DNA from: Pseudomonadota bacterium
GTDB lineage: Bacteria; Pseudomonadota; Gammaproteobacteria; Steroidobacterales; Steroidobacteraceae
NCBI GenBank assembly: GCA_023457495.1
Contig: JAEWLQ010000063.1
Span: 22,907 to 86,906, forward strand
Reading direction: 5' to 3'
Length of the DNA stretch: 64,000 nucleotides
The notes under the pieces are model-generated. The model was not told the DNA's origin and did not search any database. It worked only from the letters and a program-made list of their open reading frames with translations. Of the stretch, positions 29,838 through 39,049 are shown piece by piece. The translations under genes and the position numbers were made by a program. Every line of letters starts with the position of its first letter. The first letter of the stretch is position 1.

Positions 29838-29872
29838 AAGCCCGCGCGAGGCGACTCGCGCGGGCTTTTTTT
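29838..29872 (+). terminator. intrinsic terminator of xylBA
   Basis: 13-bp perfect stem aagcccgcgcgag (29838-29850) with ctcgcgcgggctt (29855-29867), loop gcga, and a run of seven T. Begins 19 bases after the xylA stop. Confidence 0.95.
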
Positions 29873-29901
29873 GCGAATCGAGCGGGCGATACGTCCGCGG
29901 A

Positions 29902-30111
29902 TTACGCCCACGTCGCGGTGAAGTCTTCCCAGCGGATCTGGTCCAGCCTGCCCATCGGTGGTTTCGCTCCCGCATTCACCGCGAGGATGTCCGGTCGACA
30001 GATCCGCACGATGTGCTGCGCCGCGGTTTCGTCCCGGGCGTCGGCATCGACGATGGAAACACCAAGCTGGCTGCGGACTGCGTCCAGCGCGTCGGATTGG
30101 CGCGCAACCAC
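29902..30111 (-). pseudogene. short-chain dehydrogenase (SDR) remnant
   Basis: 69 codons that read as an internal piece of a short-chain dehydrogenase: VARQSDALDAVRSQLG (end of strand/helix after the glycine motif), then DILAVNAGAKPPMGRLDQ (the NAG motif) and WEDFTATW. The glycine-rich cofactor loop and the YxxxK active site are missing, so it cannot be active. It lies in the same frame directly after the stop of the amidohydrolase gene (codons TAG, ACC, then GTG). The last residues of that protein (EALAAGAGK) also look like the SDR segment that would precede VARQ, so a deletion may have fused the two genes. Confidence 0.6.
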
Positions 30112-30114
30112 GGT

Positions 30115-31524
30115 CTACTTTCCGGCACCCGCGGCCAGCGCTTCGATTTGCCGGTCGAGCAGGGCGCGAGGCAGGAATCGGCCGCCGAGAATGACCGCCG
30201 AGATGCGTCGCGAATGGCGGATATCCGCCAGCGGATCCGCATCGAGAAGGATCAGGTCCGCGCGCTTGCCGGGTTCCACGGTGCCACACTCGGCCGACAA
30301 CTGGAGCCACTCGCAGGGCCGGCGCGTCGCGGCCTCGAGCGCCTGGCGATTGCTCAGGCCGGCCCGTGTCAACGCCTCGAGCTCATCATGCATGGAGTAG
30401 CCCGGGACCACGCCAGGCACGTTGGCATCGGTGCCCGCGACGACCGGGATGCCGGCCGCGACGAACGCGCGGACGAGTTGGCGATTGAACTCGACGATCT
30501 GCGCCAGGTACTCGATGCGTTGCGGGCTCGCGGCGGCGACGTAGGGATTGTGCTCGAGCACCATGTCGCGCATGAGGGGATGCAGCACTCGGATCTCGGG
30601 GCGCTCGCGCAGCGACTTCGGATTCGCGGTTTGTTCCAGCAGCCGCTCGTTCAAGGAAAGGGTCGCGGTGAGCCAGGCGCCGTTCTTTTTCATCATGTCC
30701 ACGTAGCTAGGGATTTCCGCGAGCGCGGGCTTCGCATCCCGTTGTGCGAACTCCTCGGCGTGCGCAATCAGGCTGAAGCCGGGCTGAAAGAACTCCTCGG
30801 TACGGCCCAGGCCTCGCTCCGGCAGGTGACCGACCACGGGCAGGTTCAGGCGACGCGCCTCGTCGACGATGGCGCTGAACGTTTCGAGGCTCAGTCCGCC
30901 GTAGACCTTTATGACGTCGTAACCTTCCGCCGCGGCGTCGCGCGCCGCCTGGCGCCCGTCATCCGGCGTAGCGGCGACGCGAGTCGCTCCGATCGGCCAG
31001 TACGGCTTCGGGCCGTCGATCATCGCGGCGGTGACGATGTGCGGACCGATCATGCGGCCTGCGTCGACTTCCACTCGCTGACCAATGGTCTCCGACATGG
31101 ATTGCATGTCCAGGATCCGCACGACGCCGTTTGCGAGAAACGGCGTGAACAGATCCTCGGTACGCAGGATGGATTGCTTCAGGTCCGGCATCCGCAGGAA
31201 CAGGCGCAACATGCGCACGTTGCCAAGATGCGCGTGCATATCGGTCAGGCCGGGCATGAGCCACTTGCCGCGACCGTCGATGCGCCTCACGCCGCTCGGT
31301 GCGCGGGTTGATGAAGCGGGTGTAATGGAGCGGATTCGGCCGTCCTCGATGAGCACGGTCATGTCGGCGAGGGCTGTGGCCTCACTGCTCATCGGCAATA
31401 CGGTCACATGCTCGATCGCCAGGCGTTCCGGCAGCGGGTCCGGCTCCGTGGCGGTCGCGGCGATTGCGGCGACGGCCGCGGACAGTCCGAGCAGCAGTGA
31501 GAGATAGCGGGGTTTCGTGTTCAA
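30115..31524 (-). CDS. secreted metal-dependent amidohydrolase
   Basis: 469 residues. Signal peptide (about 1-26), then a composite-domain amidohydrolase of the imidazolonepropionase/prolidase-like group: WLMPGLTDMHAHLG with the HxH metal site, a Lys in YDVIKVYGG (possible carboxylated ligand), VVGHLPERG, FSLIAHAEEF, and the Asp in VVAGTDANVPGVV. ALEAATRRPCEWL and GTVEPGKRADLILLDADPL are typical of the C-terminus. The start is TTG at 31524, overlapping the tetR stop (TTGA), with GAGGAG upstream. Probably controlled by that TetR protein. Substrate unknown, perhaps a peptide or amide. C-terminal end may derive from an SDR gene. Confidence 0.8.
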   Translation of the reverse strand: MNTKPRYLSLLLGLSAAVAAIAATATEPDPLPERLAIEHVTVLPMSSEATALADMTVLIEDGRIRSITPASSTRAPSGVRRIDGRGKWLMPGLTDMHAHLGNVRMLRLFLRMPDLKQSILRTEDLFTPFLANGVVRILDMQSMSETIGQRVEVDAGRMIGPHIVTAAMIDGPKPYWPIGATRVAATPDDGRQAARDAAAEGYDVIKVYGGLSLETFSAIVDEARRLNLPVVGHLPERGLGRTEEFFQPGFSLIAHAEEFAQRDAKPALAEIPSYVDMMKKNGAWLTATLSLNERLLEQTANPKSLRERPEIRVLHPLMRDMVLEHNPYVAAASPQRIEYLAQIVEFNRQLVRAFVAAGIPVVAGTDANVPGVVPGYSMHDELEALTRAGLSNRQALEAATRRPCEWLQLSAECGTVEPGKRADLILLDADPLADIRHSRRISAVILGGRFLPRALLDRQIEALAAGAGK

Positions 31525-32144
31525 CGAGATCTCCTCTTGCGAATTCTTTTGTTCGTGCGGGTCGGCTGGGCCGGCTTGCGAGACAGGCCATCGACGATCA
31601 GTTCACTGGTGCGGTCGCAGAGTGCGAGAAATGCGTTGCGGTTCAGGGAGAATCGCCCCGATCGATGCAGCATCACCATGCCGTGGAACTGCGCCCACAT
31701 CAGCAAGGCAAGCTCCAGTGGATCCGCCGGATCGAGTGTCCCGGCCGCCTGCGCCGCGCGGATCTTTTCCATCATCAACGAGATGACGGGCGATTTTCCC
31801 GCGCGAAAGTCCTGCGGAAAGATGCGTTCCACCTGCGTGCGCAGGACGAAGCAGGCTTCGAATCGGCCGGGATCATCCAATGCGAACTCGGCATACTCGC
31901 GGCCGACCAAGCGCATCCATTCGCCGAACGGCGCCTCCGGGATCCGGCTCACGCGCAGTTGATAGGCGGCAAACGCTTCTTCGCCGACCGCACGAAGCAG
32001 ATCCTCTTTGTTCTTGAAGTGCCGATAGACAGCCATGGCGGACAGGCCGGCGGCGGAACCCACCGCCCGCAGGCTGAAGCCACTCAGGCCTTTGCTATCG
32101 AGTTCGTGAAGCGCGCATTCGATGATGGCTCGGCGGGTATCCAT
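31521..32144 (-). CDS. TetR-family transcriptional regulator
   Basis: 207 residues. The N-terminal TetR helix-turn-helix is clear (GLSGFSLRAVGSAAGLSAMAVYRHFKNKEDLL, about 18-48). The C-terminal ligand domain contains LALLMWAQFHGMVMLHRSGRF, typical of the TetR_C_33/WHG type. The tail is very basic (TRTNKRIRKRRSR). The ATG at 32144 is preferred; it is followed on its upstream side by a TetR-type operator, implying autoregulation. Overlaps the amidohydrolase gene start, so the pair is an operon. Confidence 0.88.
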   Translation of the reverse strand: MDTRRAIIECALHELDSKGLSGFSLRAVGSAAGLSAMAVYRHFKNKEDLLRAVGEEAFAAYQLRVSRIPEAPFGEWMRLVGREYAEFALDDPGRFEACFVLRTQVERIFPQDFRAGKSPVISLMMEKIRAAQAAGTLDPADPLELALLMWAQFHGMVMLHRSGRFSLNRNAFLALCDRTSELIVDGLSRKPAQPTRTNKRIRKRRSR

Positions 32145-32145
32145 G

Positions 32146-32160
32146 TGTACAGTGTAAACA
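32146..32160. promoter_or_regulatory. TetR-type operator before the tetR/amidohydrolase operon
   Basis: TGTTTACACTGTACA (minus strand) holds TTTACA-C-TGTACA, one base from the perfect TTTACA-C-TGTAAA palindrome seen for many TetR/AcrR regulators. It ends one base before the ATG. Confidence 0.6.
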
Positions 32161-32355
32161 TGGCGCGCGATCGGGATCAAGGCGGGCGTACCATCGGCGT
32201 GGAATTTGACATTGGCGGGTCGGGGCGAGGGCGCATCCCGGCGATCCGTTGTGTGCCTAACTACTGTCACGGAACCGGAGCGCCGGGCTCTTCAGGTTCC
32301 GCGCGCGGCCGCCGGCGGTCGATGACGGGCTGAGGCCGCGGGGGAGGCGTGAAGC

Positions 32356-32367
32356 GCATACGTATGC
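32356..32367. promoter_or_regulatory. LacI-type operator 1 of the maltodextrin locus
   Basis: GCATACGTATGC, a perfect 12-bp palindrome 59 bp before the alpha-amylase start. The same core is repeated at 40765, 40782 and 40936, and a LacI-family gene lies in the locus at 38 kb. Confidence 0.75.
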
Positions 32368-32426
32368 AGCCCGCGCCGGGGCCGGCCTGAAGTACAGTCA
32401 CGCTTTCGTGGACCGACGGGGGAGCG

Positions 32427-34226
32427 ATGCGAAGAATCTGGGCATGCCTGGCGCTATGCGCCTGTTCCGTCGTTTTCGGCGCCCCGCCGGCTTACCGCGA
32501 GCGTCTGCCCGAGGACGAGATCGTCTACTTCGTGCTGCCAGACCGCTTCGAAAACGGTAACCCCGCCAATGACCGTGGAGGATTGGAAGGCGATCGACTC
32601 GCGACCGGCTTCGATCCGACACACAAGGGTTTCTATCACGGCGGCGATCTCAAAGGCCTGGTTGCGAGACTCGACTACATCCAGGGTCTCGGCACGACGG
32701 CGATCTGGCTCGGCCCTATCTACAAGAACAAGCCCGTGCAGGGCGGTCCGGGCCAGGAGAGCGCGGGTTACCACGGCTACTGGATCACGGACTTCACGCG
32801 CGTGGATCCCCACTTCGGCGAGGAGCGCGACATGCGCGCGTTCGTTGACGCGGTGCACGCGCGCGGCATGAAGGTCTACCTCGACATCATCACGAACCAC
32901 ACGGCCGACGTGATCCAGTATCGCGAGTGCCCGGCGAGCGCCTGTGCGTACCGATCGCGCGGCGGCTTTCCCTACTCGCGCAAGGGCGGACCCGAGGGTT
33001 CGGCGATCAACGAAGGATTCCTCGGCGATCACGTGCGCACCGCGCAGAATTTCGCGCGACTCACGAACATCGACTTCGCCTACACGCCGTTCGTGCCGCC
33101 GGCCGAGGCGAACGTGAAAGTGCCGGCTTGGCTCAACGATCCCATCTACTACCACAATCGCGGCAACTCGGATTTCTGGGGCGAGAGTTCGCTCATGGGC
33201 GATTTCGTGGGGCTCGACGACCTGTTCACGGAGAATCCACGGGTCGTGCAGGGATTCATCGACATCTACGGCGACTGGATCGCGAAGTACGACCTCGATG
33301 GCTTCCGCATCGACACCGCGCGGCACGTGAACCCGGAGTTCTGGCAGGCCTTCGCGCCGGCGATGCTCAAGCGGGCGCGCGCGTCGGGGGTTCCGAACTT
33401 CCACATCTTCGGTGAAGTGGCCGCCGAGGGCGTCGACGTTGCGCAGCTCGCGCGCCACACGCGCGTCGACCGGCTGCCGTCGGTGCTCGACTTCGGCTTC
33501 GCCGGCGCCGTGAATCTCGCGGTCGCCGGCAATGCGGGCACCGACGTGCTCGGACGCCTGTATTCCGACGACGGTCTCTACGATGGCGGCACGCCCGCGG
33601 CGCTGCGGCTGCCGACGTTCACGGGTAATCACGACAGCGGACGATTCGCATACCTCGTTCGCAAGGCACGTCCAGCCGCGAGTGCGGACGAAGTCCTCGC
33701 GCGCGTGAAGCTCTCCAACGCGATGATGTTCCTGCTGCGCGGCGTTCCCGTCGTCTACTACGGCGACGAGCAGGGCTTCATCGGCCACGGCATCGACCAG
33801 GATGCGCGCCAGTCGATGTTCGCGAGCCAGGTGCCGACCTACAACGACCAGGAACTCCTCGGTACGACGCGAACGACGGCGGTCGAGAACTTCGACGCGA
33901 CGCATCCGCTGTACCTGCAGATCGCGCAGCTCTCGGCGCTGCGCAAGCAGCACGCGGCGCTGCGCCGCGGGCGGCAGGTCGTGCGTGCGCAATCACGCAC
34001 GCCGGGGCTGTTCGCGGCATCGCGTCTCGACAATGCGGGACGCGAGATACTCGTGGCGTTCAACACGTCGACGGCGCCCCTCGTTGCCCACGTGGAGGTT
34101 GGTACGGGAATGAAGAAGGTGAAATCGCTGCTCGGCCAGTGTGCTGATTCCGTGGCCGCGCCCGGTAGTTTGCGCGTGGAGATCCCCGCGCTGGGATACG
34201 TCGCGTGCGCGGGAGATCCGCCATGA
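32427..34226 (+). CDS. secreted alpha-amylase family glycoside hydrolase (GH13)
   Basis: 599 residues with a signal peptide (MRRIWACLALCACSVVFGAP). GH13 (beta/alpha)8 barrel: YFVLPDRFENG, the conserved DIITNHTAD, DGFRIDTARHV with the nucleophile Asp, FHIFGEVAAEG with the acid/base Glu, and FTGNHDSGRF with the transition-state His-Asp. A C-terminal beta domain follows (LLVAFNTSTAP-like). It would cut alpha-1,4-glucans outside the cytoplasm. First gene of a three-gene operon; its TGA overlaps the ATG of the GH97 gene. An ATACGTAT operator lies upstream. Confidence 0.92.
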   Translation: MRRIWACLALCACSVVFGAPPAYRERLPEDEIVYFVLPDRFENGNPANDRGGLEGDRLATGFDPTHKGFYHGGDLKGLVARLDYIQGLGTTAIWLGPIYKNKPVQGGPGQESAGYHGYWITDFTRVDPHFGEERDMRAFVDAVHARGMKVYLDIITNHTADVIQYRECPASACAYRSRGGFPYSRKGGPEGSAINEGFLGDHVRTAQNFARLTNIDFAYTPFVPPAEANVKVPAWLNDPIYYHNRGNSDFWGESSLMGDFVGLDDLFTENPRVVQGFIDIYGDWIAKYDLDGFRIDTARHVNPEFWQAFAPAMLKRARASGVPNFHIFGEVAAEGVDVAQLARHTRVDRLPSVLDFGFAGAVNLAVAGNAGTDVLGRLYSDDGLYDGGTPAALRLPTFTGNHDSGRFAYLVRKARPAASADEVLARVKLSNAMMFLLRGVPVVYYGDEQGFIGHGIDQDARQSMFASQVPTYNDQELLGTTRTTAVENFDATHPLYLQIAQLSALRKQHAALRRGRQVVRAQSRTPGLFAASRLDNAGREILVAFNTSTAPLVAHVEVGTGMKKVKSLLGQCADSVAAPGSLRVEIPALGYVACAGDPP

Positions 34227-36319
34227 AGCGGGCCTGGCTGGCCATCGTCGGACTCGCCGCGGCGTGGACCTGCGCGGCGCAGGCGCCCTCCGAACGCATC
34301 GTCGAGGCCAAATCGCCGGGTGGTACGCTGGCCGTGAGCGTGCGCGTGAACGGAGAAGGGCGGCCGGAGTATGCGATCCGCCGCGAAGGCGCGCTCGTCG
34401 TCGACTGGTCGCGGCTCGGTTTCATTCTCGCCGATCAGCACAAACTCGAGCGCAACTTCGAAATCGCGCGGGAAGAGCGTGCTTCGCTCGACGAAACCTG
34501 GGAGCAACCCTGGGGCGAGCGCAGCCGCTCGCGCAATCACTACAACCAGCTGCGCCTGACGCTGCGCGAGACGAAGGGCGCGCGCCGCGAGCTCGGCGTC
34601 GTGTTCCGCCTGTTCGACGATGGCGTGGGATTCCGTTACGAATTTTCCGAGGCCCTGGGCCACGTGAACATCGTCGAGGAGCTGACCGAGTTCGCGATCG
34701 CGCAGCCCGGCACCGCGTGGTGGACTCCCGCCGGCGAGTGGAATCGCTACGAATATCTCTACAACCGTACGCCGATCGCGGAAGTGTCGCAGGCGCACAC
34801 GCCGGTCACGCTGAAGCTCGCGAACGGGACGCACGTCGCGATCCACGAAGCGGCGCTGGTCGATTACGCAGGCATGTGGCTGCGCAGAGTCGAGGGTCAG
34901 CGGCTCAAGTCCGAGCTGTCGCCCTCGTCGAGCGGCCCCAAGGTGCGCCGGCAGGCGCCGTTCGCGACGCCGTGGCGCACGCTGCAGATTGCGAAGGATG
35001 CGCCTGGTCTCTATATGTCCGATCTCATCCTGAACCTCAACGAGCCCAACAAGCTCGGCGACGTCTCCTGGGTGAAGCCGTACAAATACGTCGGCATCTG
35101 GTGGGGCATGCACCTCGGAACGATGACCTGGGCATCGGGGCCGAAACATGGCGCCACGACCGCGCGCACCCGCCAGTACATCGACTTCGCGGCGAAGAAC
35201 GGGTTTCGCGGTGTGCTCGTCGAGGGCTGGAACAAGGGCTGGGACAGCGACTGGTTCGCGACCGGCGACGACTTCAGCTTCACCGAGCCCTATCCGGATT
35301 TCGACATCGAGGCGCTCGCGGCCTATGCGAAGAAGAAGGGCGTGCGGCTGATCGGGCACCACGAGACTTCCGGCAACATCGCCAACTACGAACGACAGCT
35401 CGGGCCCGCGCTCGATCTCTACCAGCGCCTGGGCATCGATTCCGTCAAGACGGGATATGTCGCCGATGCGGGCGGCGTGCAGGCGCTGGATGAGAACGGC
35501 AAGGTCCGCTTCGAATGGCACGACGGCCAAGTGCAGGCGCGACATCACCTGCGCGTCGTTACCGAGGCCGCGAAGCGCCACATCGCGGTGAACCCGCACG
35601 AACCCATCAAGGACACGGGCCTGCGTCGCACCTATCCGAACTGGGTGGCGCGCGAGGGCCAGCGCGGCATGGAGTACAACGCCTGGGGCAATCCGAAGAA
35701 TCCGCCCGAGCATGAAGTGAACCTCGTGTTCACGCGCATGCTGGCGGGACCCATGGATTACACGCCGGGAATCCTGAGTCTGACCGGGGCCGAGGGCAGC
35801 CGCATTCCGACCACCGAAGCGCGGCAGCTCGCGTTGTACGTGACCCTCTACAGCCCGATCCAGATGGCGGCCGACCTGCCGGAGAACTATGCGAAGTATC
35901 CCAAGTCGTTCCAGTTCATCCGCGATGTGCCGGTCGACTGGAGCGATACGCGGGTGTTGAACGGCGAGGTAGGGGATTACGCGACGATCGCGCGCAAGGA
36001 CCGCAGCAGCGAGGACTGGTACCTGGGGGCGATCACTGATGAGAACGCCAGGTCATTGCGGGTGAGTCTCGACTTCCTGGATGCGGGCCGTCCATACACG
36101 GCGACTATCTACCAGGACGGCAAGGGCGCGGGTTACAACGCCGACGGACACGCCATCGACATCATGACGCGGCCCGTGTCGCGGTTCGACACGTTGACGT
36201 TGAACCTTGCGCCGGGCGGCGGCACGGCGATCGCGATCAAGGCGGCGACGGGCAAGAAGCCGGCGCCGCGCGCGGTGAAGCCCAAGCCGAAGCCGCAACC
36301 CGAGTTCGACGTGGAGTAG
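34223..36319 (+). CDS. alpha-glucosidase, GH97 family
   Basis: 698 residues with signal peptide (about 1-19). GH97 (SusB-like): an N-terminal beta-sandwich (about 25-270) with VFRLFDDGVGFRYEF, then a TIM barrel with YVGIWWGMHLGTMTW, FAAKNGFRGVLVEGWNKGW, IGHHETSGN, the Glu-containing HEPIKDTGLRRTYPN, and REGQRGMEYNAWG, matching the inverting-type GH97 pattern of calcium/catalytic Glu residues. It releases glucose from maltooligosaccharides in the periplasm. ATG overlaps the amylase stop; the tail is Lys/Pro-rich (KPKPKPQPEFDVE). Confidence 0.92.
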   Translation: MKRAWLAIVGLAAAWTCAAQAPSERIVEAKSPGGTLAVSVRVNGEGRPEYAIRREGALVVDWSRLGFILADQHKLERNFEIAREERASLDETWEQPWGERSRSRNHYNQLRLTLRETKGARRELGVVFRLFDDGVGFRYEFSEALGHVNIVEELTEFAIAQPGTAWWTPAGEWNRYEYLYNRTPIAEVSQAHTPVTLKLANGTHVAIHEAALVDYAGMWLRRVEGQRLKSELSPSSSGPKVRRQAPFATPWRTLQIAKDAPGLYMSDLILNLNEPNKLGDVSWVKPYKYVGIWWGMHLGTMTWASGPKHGATTARTRQYIDFAAKNGFRGVLVEGWNKGWDSDWFATGDDFSFTEPYPDFDIEALAAYAKKKGVRLIGHHETSGNIANYERQLGPALDLYQRLGIDSVKTGYVADAGGVQALDENGKVRFEWHDGQVQARHHLRVVTEAAKRHIAVNPHEPIKDTGLRRTYPNWVAREGQRGMEYNAWGNPKNPPEHEVNLVFTRMLAGPMDYTPGILSLTGAEGSRIPTTEARQLALYVTLYSPIQMAADLPENYAKYPKSFQFIRDVPVDWSDTRVLNGEVGDYATIARKDRSSEDWYLGAITDENARSLRVSLDFLDAGRPYTATIYQDGKGAGYNADGHAIDIMTRPVSRFDTLTLNLAPGGGTAIAIKAATGKKPAPRAVKPKPKPQPEFDVE

Positions 36320-36322
36320 TTC

Positions 36323-37822
36323 GTGGACACCGCCGCCACCGTTCGCGCCCGCCCGGAGCTCTCGTTTTGGCAGATCTGGAACATGTGTTTCGGATTTCTC
36401 GGCATCCAGTTCGGCTTCGGGCTGCAGAACGCGAACGTGAGCCGCATCTTCCAGACGCTCGGCGCCGACATGGAGACGATCCCGATGTTGTGGGTGGCGG
36501 CGCCGCTCACCGGGCTGATCGTGCAACCGATCGTCGGGTATTACTCGGACCGGACCTGGAATCGGCTCGGCCGGCGGCGGCCATATTTTCTCGCGGGCGC
36601 GCTGCTGGCGTCCGCCGCGCTCCTGTTCATGCCGCGTAGCCCGACGCTCTGGGTCGCGGCGGGATTGCTCTGGGTGCTGGACGCGAGCATCAACATCGCG
36701 ATGGAGCCGTTCCGCGCCTTCGTGGGCGATCAGCTTCCACAGCGCCAGCGGCCCGCGGGCTACGCGATGCAGACGTTCTTCATCGGCGTCGGCGCGGTGA
36801 TCGCCAGCATGCTGCCGTGGCTGCTGTCGCATGCGGGCGTGAGCAACGTGGGCGACAGCGAGTCGGCGATTCCCGAATCGGTGCGGCTGTCGTTCGACAT
36901 CGGGGCGGTGGTGCTCGTGGGCGCGATTCTGTGGACCGTGCTCGGCTCGCGCGAGTATCCGCCGACGGAATTGCACGCGTTCACCGATGCGACCCCCGCG
37001 TCGGCCGCCGTGGAGCCCGGCACTTCGGCACGCGCGCCGCTACGTGGTCTCGTGTGGCTGGGTGGCGGATTGCTCGCGGTATTCCTGGTGTGGCGCTTCG
37101 GGCTCGACAAGCAGCTCTATCTACTGGGGACTGGGTTCGCGGCGTGGGGCGGTGCGCTGCTCGTTCATGCGCGGACGCGTGGCCAGGGGCTGTTCGGCAC
37201 GGTGATGGACGACATCCAGGGCATGCCCGCGACCATGCGCCAGCTCGTGCCCGTGCAGTTCTTCTCCTGGCTCGCGTTGTTCGCGATGTGGATCTATACG
37301 ACCGCCGCGGTGACCCGTACGCACTTCGGCGCGACGGACACCACCGGCGCGGCGTACAACGACGGCGCGAACTGGGTTGGCGTGCTGTTCGGCGCCTACA
37401 ACGGCTTCGCGGCGCTTGCGGCGATCGCAATTCCGATCATGGTGAAGCGATTGGGGTTGCAGGTCAGCCACCTCGTCAATCTGACCCTGGGCGCGTTCGG
37501 ACTCGCGTCGTTCCTCTTCATCCGCGATCCGGACCTGCTGCTCCTATCGATGGTGGGAGTGGGCTTCGCGTGGGCGTCAATACTTTCCTTGCCGTACGCG
37601 TTGCTCGCGGGCAGCGTGCCGACGCGCAAGATGGGCACCTACATGGGCATCTTCAATTTTTTCATCGTCATCCCGCAGCTCGTGGCCGCGAGTGTGCTCG
37701 GCACGATCCTCACGAAGCTGCTGGGCGGCGAGCCGGTGCACGCGCTCGGCCTCGGCGCGGCGTGTTTCATGCTCGCGGGAATACTGGCGCTGCGGGTGAG
37801 GGGGTCAGACCCCATTTCCTAG
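36323..37822 (+). CDS. MFS sugar transporter (maltose/sucrose type)
   Basis: 499 residues with about twelve membrane segments. N-terminal FWQIWNMCFGFLGIQFGFGLQNANVSRIFQTLG, then PLTGLIVQPIVGYYSDRTWNRLGRRRPYF, is characteristic of the SLC45/GPH-like proton-sugar symporters, including Caulobacter MalY-type maltose transporters. It starts with GTG three bases after the GH97 stop and would import maltose or glucose released by the two hydrolases. The last residues (GSDPIS) and stop codon are encoded in the left arm of a palindromic repeat, so the native C-terminus has been replaced. Confidence 0.88.
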   Translation: MDTAATVRARPELSFWQIWNMCFGFLGIQFGFGLQNANVSRIFQTLGADMETIPMLWVAAPLTGLIVQPIVGYYSDRTWNRLGRRRPYFLAGALLASAALLFMPRSPTLWVAAGLLWVLDASINIAMEPFRAFVGDQLPQRQRPAGYAMQTFFIGVGAVIASMLPWLLSHAGVSNVGDSESAIPESVRLSFDIGAVVLVGAILWTVLGSREYPPTELHAFTDATPASAAVEPGTSARAPLRGLVWLGGGLLAVFLVWRFGLDKQLYLLGTGFAAWGGALLVHARTRGQGLFGTVMDDIQGMPATMRQLVPVQFFSWLALFAMWIYTTAAVTRTHFGATDTTGAAYNDGANWVGVLFGAYNGFAALAAIAIPIMVKRLGLQVSHLVNLTLGAFGLASFLFIRDPDLLLLSMVGVGFAWASILSLPYALLAGSVPTRKMGTYMGIFNFFIVIPQLVAASVLGTILTKLLGGEPVHALGLGAACFMLAGILALRVRGSDPIS

Positions 37823-37912
37823 AAAAAGGTGCCAGAGCCACATTTCCGGGAACCCACCGCCTGGTGCCACCTCTGCTCTGGCACCTTTTTCTAGGAAATG
37901 GGGTCTGACCCC
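37801..37912. repeat. family-B repeat: 38-bp perfect inverted repeat
   Basis: Arms 37801-37838 and 37875-37912 are perfectly complementary over 38 bp, with a 36-bp loop. Each arm contains ggggtcagaccccatttc, a cctag core, five to six A/T and ggtgccagag. It lies between the convergent MFS and lacI genes and includes the MFS stop codon. As RNA it would form a very strong hairpin, with ttttt in each strand, so it may also act as a two-way terminator. Confidence 0.9.
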
Positions 37913-37920
37913 TAGCCAGA

Positions 37921-38952
37921 CTATCCGGATTTCCGGACGATCAGCTTCGTCGGGATCACGCTGTTCGTGACCGGATCACCGCCGATCTGCCGCAGCAGTG
38001 ACTCCACGAGCAATTCGCCGGCGCGTCGCGTGTCCTGCATGACGGTGGTGAGAGGGGGATTCGTGAGGCTCGCGGCCGGGATGTCGTCGAAGCCCGCCAC
38101 CGCGACCTGGCGCGGCACATCGATGCGCGTCTCCTGCAGAGCTCGCAGCGCACCGATGGCGATCAGATCGCTGGCGGCGACGATCGCATCGAACTCCGCG
38201 CCGCGAGCCTGCAGTTCGCGCACGGCATTGAAGCCCGCTTCCTCGAGATTGATCGCATCCGCCTGGAGCGAGGCGGGCGCCTTCACACGCGCCTCGGCGA
38301 GCGCACGCTCGTAGCCGCGGAATCGATCGAAGAACTCCGGATAGTGGCTCGTCGCGTTGCCGATGAACGCGATGCGCCGACGCCCCGTGCCAATCAAGTG
38401 GCGCGTAACGTCGTAGCCGCCCTGCGCATTGTCGCTGCCGATGGAGATGCCGGGCTGACCCTCGAGCACCGGCCCCCAGCGCACGAAGTGCGTGCCCTGC
38501 GCGACGAGTTTCTCGAGCCTGGGCCGGTACTCCTCGAAGTCGCCATAACCGAGCAGGATGATCCCGTCAGCCTTGCGGCTGTCCTCGTAATCCTGTTGCC
38601 AGTCATTCGAAAGCTGCTGGAACGAGATGAGCAGGTCGTAGCCGCGGCGCGCGGAGGCGCGCGTCAGCGATCCGAGCATCGAGAGGAAGAACGGATTGAT
38701 CTGCGACTCATCGGGCGTCGGATCCTCGAACAGCAGCAGCGCGAGCGTGTTGGAGTGCTGCGAGCGCAGGTTCGACGCGTTCTTGTCGACACGGTAGTTG
38801 AGTTGCCGGGCTATCTCCTCGATGCGCTTGCGCGTCTCGAGGCTGACGACCGGCGAGCCGCGCAGGGCGCGGGACACCGTGGGCTGGCTGACGCCCGCGA
38901 GATAGGCGATGTCGAACGAAGTCGGTTTGTCGTGCATGCATCGCAGCGGCAT
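37921..38952 (-). CDS. LacI-family transcriptional regulator of the maltodextrin locus
   Basis: 343 residues. N-terminal LacI helix-turn-helix TSFDIAYLAGVSQPTVSRALRG with the hinge helix NASNLRSQ, then the sugar-binding-protein-like effector domain (DGIILLGYGDFEEYRP, AFIGNATSHYPEFFDRFRGY, VAGFDDIPAASLTNPPLTTV). Its place between the amylase/GH97/MFS operon and the GH13/TonB receptor units makes it the likely owner of the ATACGTAT operators. A second ATG 15 bases downstream (38937) is an equally possible start; neither has a strong Shine-Dalgarno. Confidence 0.9.
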   Translation of the reverse strand: MPLRCMHDKPTSFDIAYLAGVSQPTVSRALRGSPVVSLETRKRIEEIARQLNYRVDKNASNLRSQHSNTLALLLFEDPTPDESQINPFFLSMLGSLTRASARRGYDLLISFQQLSNDWQQDYEDSRKADGIILLGYGDFEEYRPRLEKLVAQGTHFVRWGPVLEGQPGISIGSDNAQGGYDVTRHLIGTGRRRIAFIGNATSHYPEFFDRFRGYERALAEARVKAPASLQADAINLEEAGFNAVRELQARGAEFDAIVAASDLIAIGALRALQETRIDVPRQVAVAGFDDIPAASLTNPPLTTVMQDTRRAGELLVESLLRQIGGDPVTNSVIPTKLIVRKSG

Positions 38953-39049
38953 TGCGGCCGCCGGCCCCCTGAATTGCAGGGCCGATCATGCCCGGGCCCG
39001 TGCGTCAAAAGCTACTGGGGAGGCGCTTCAGGGCCCGTGATCAACGAAA

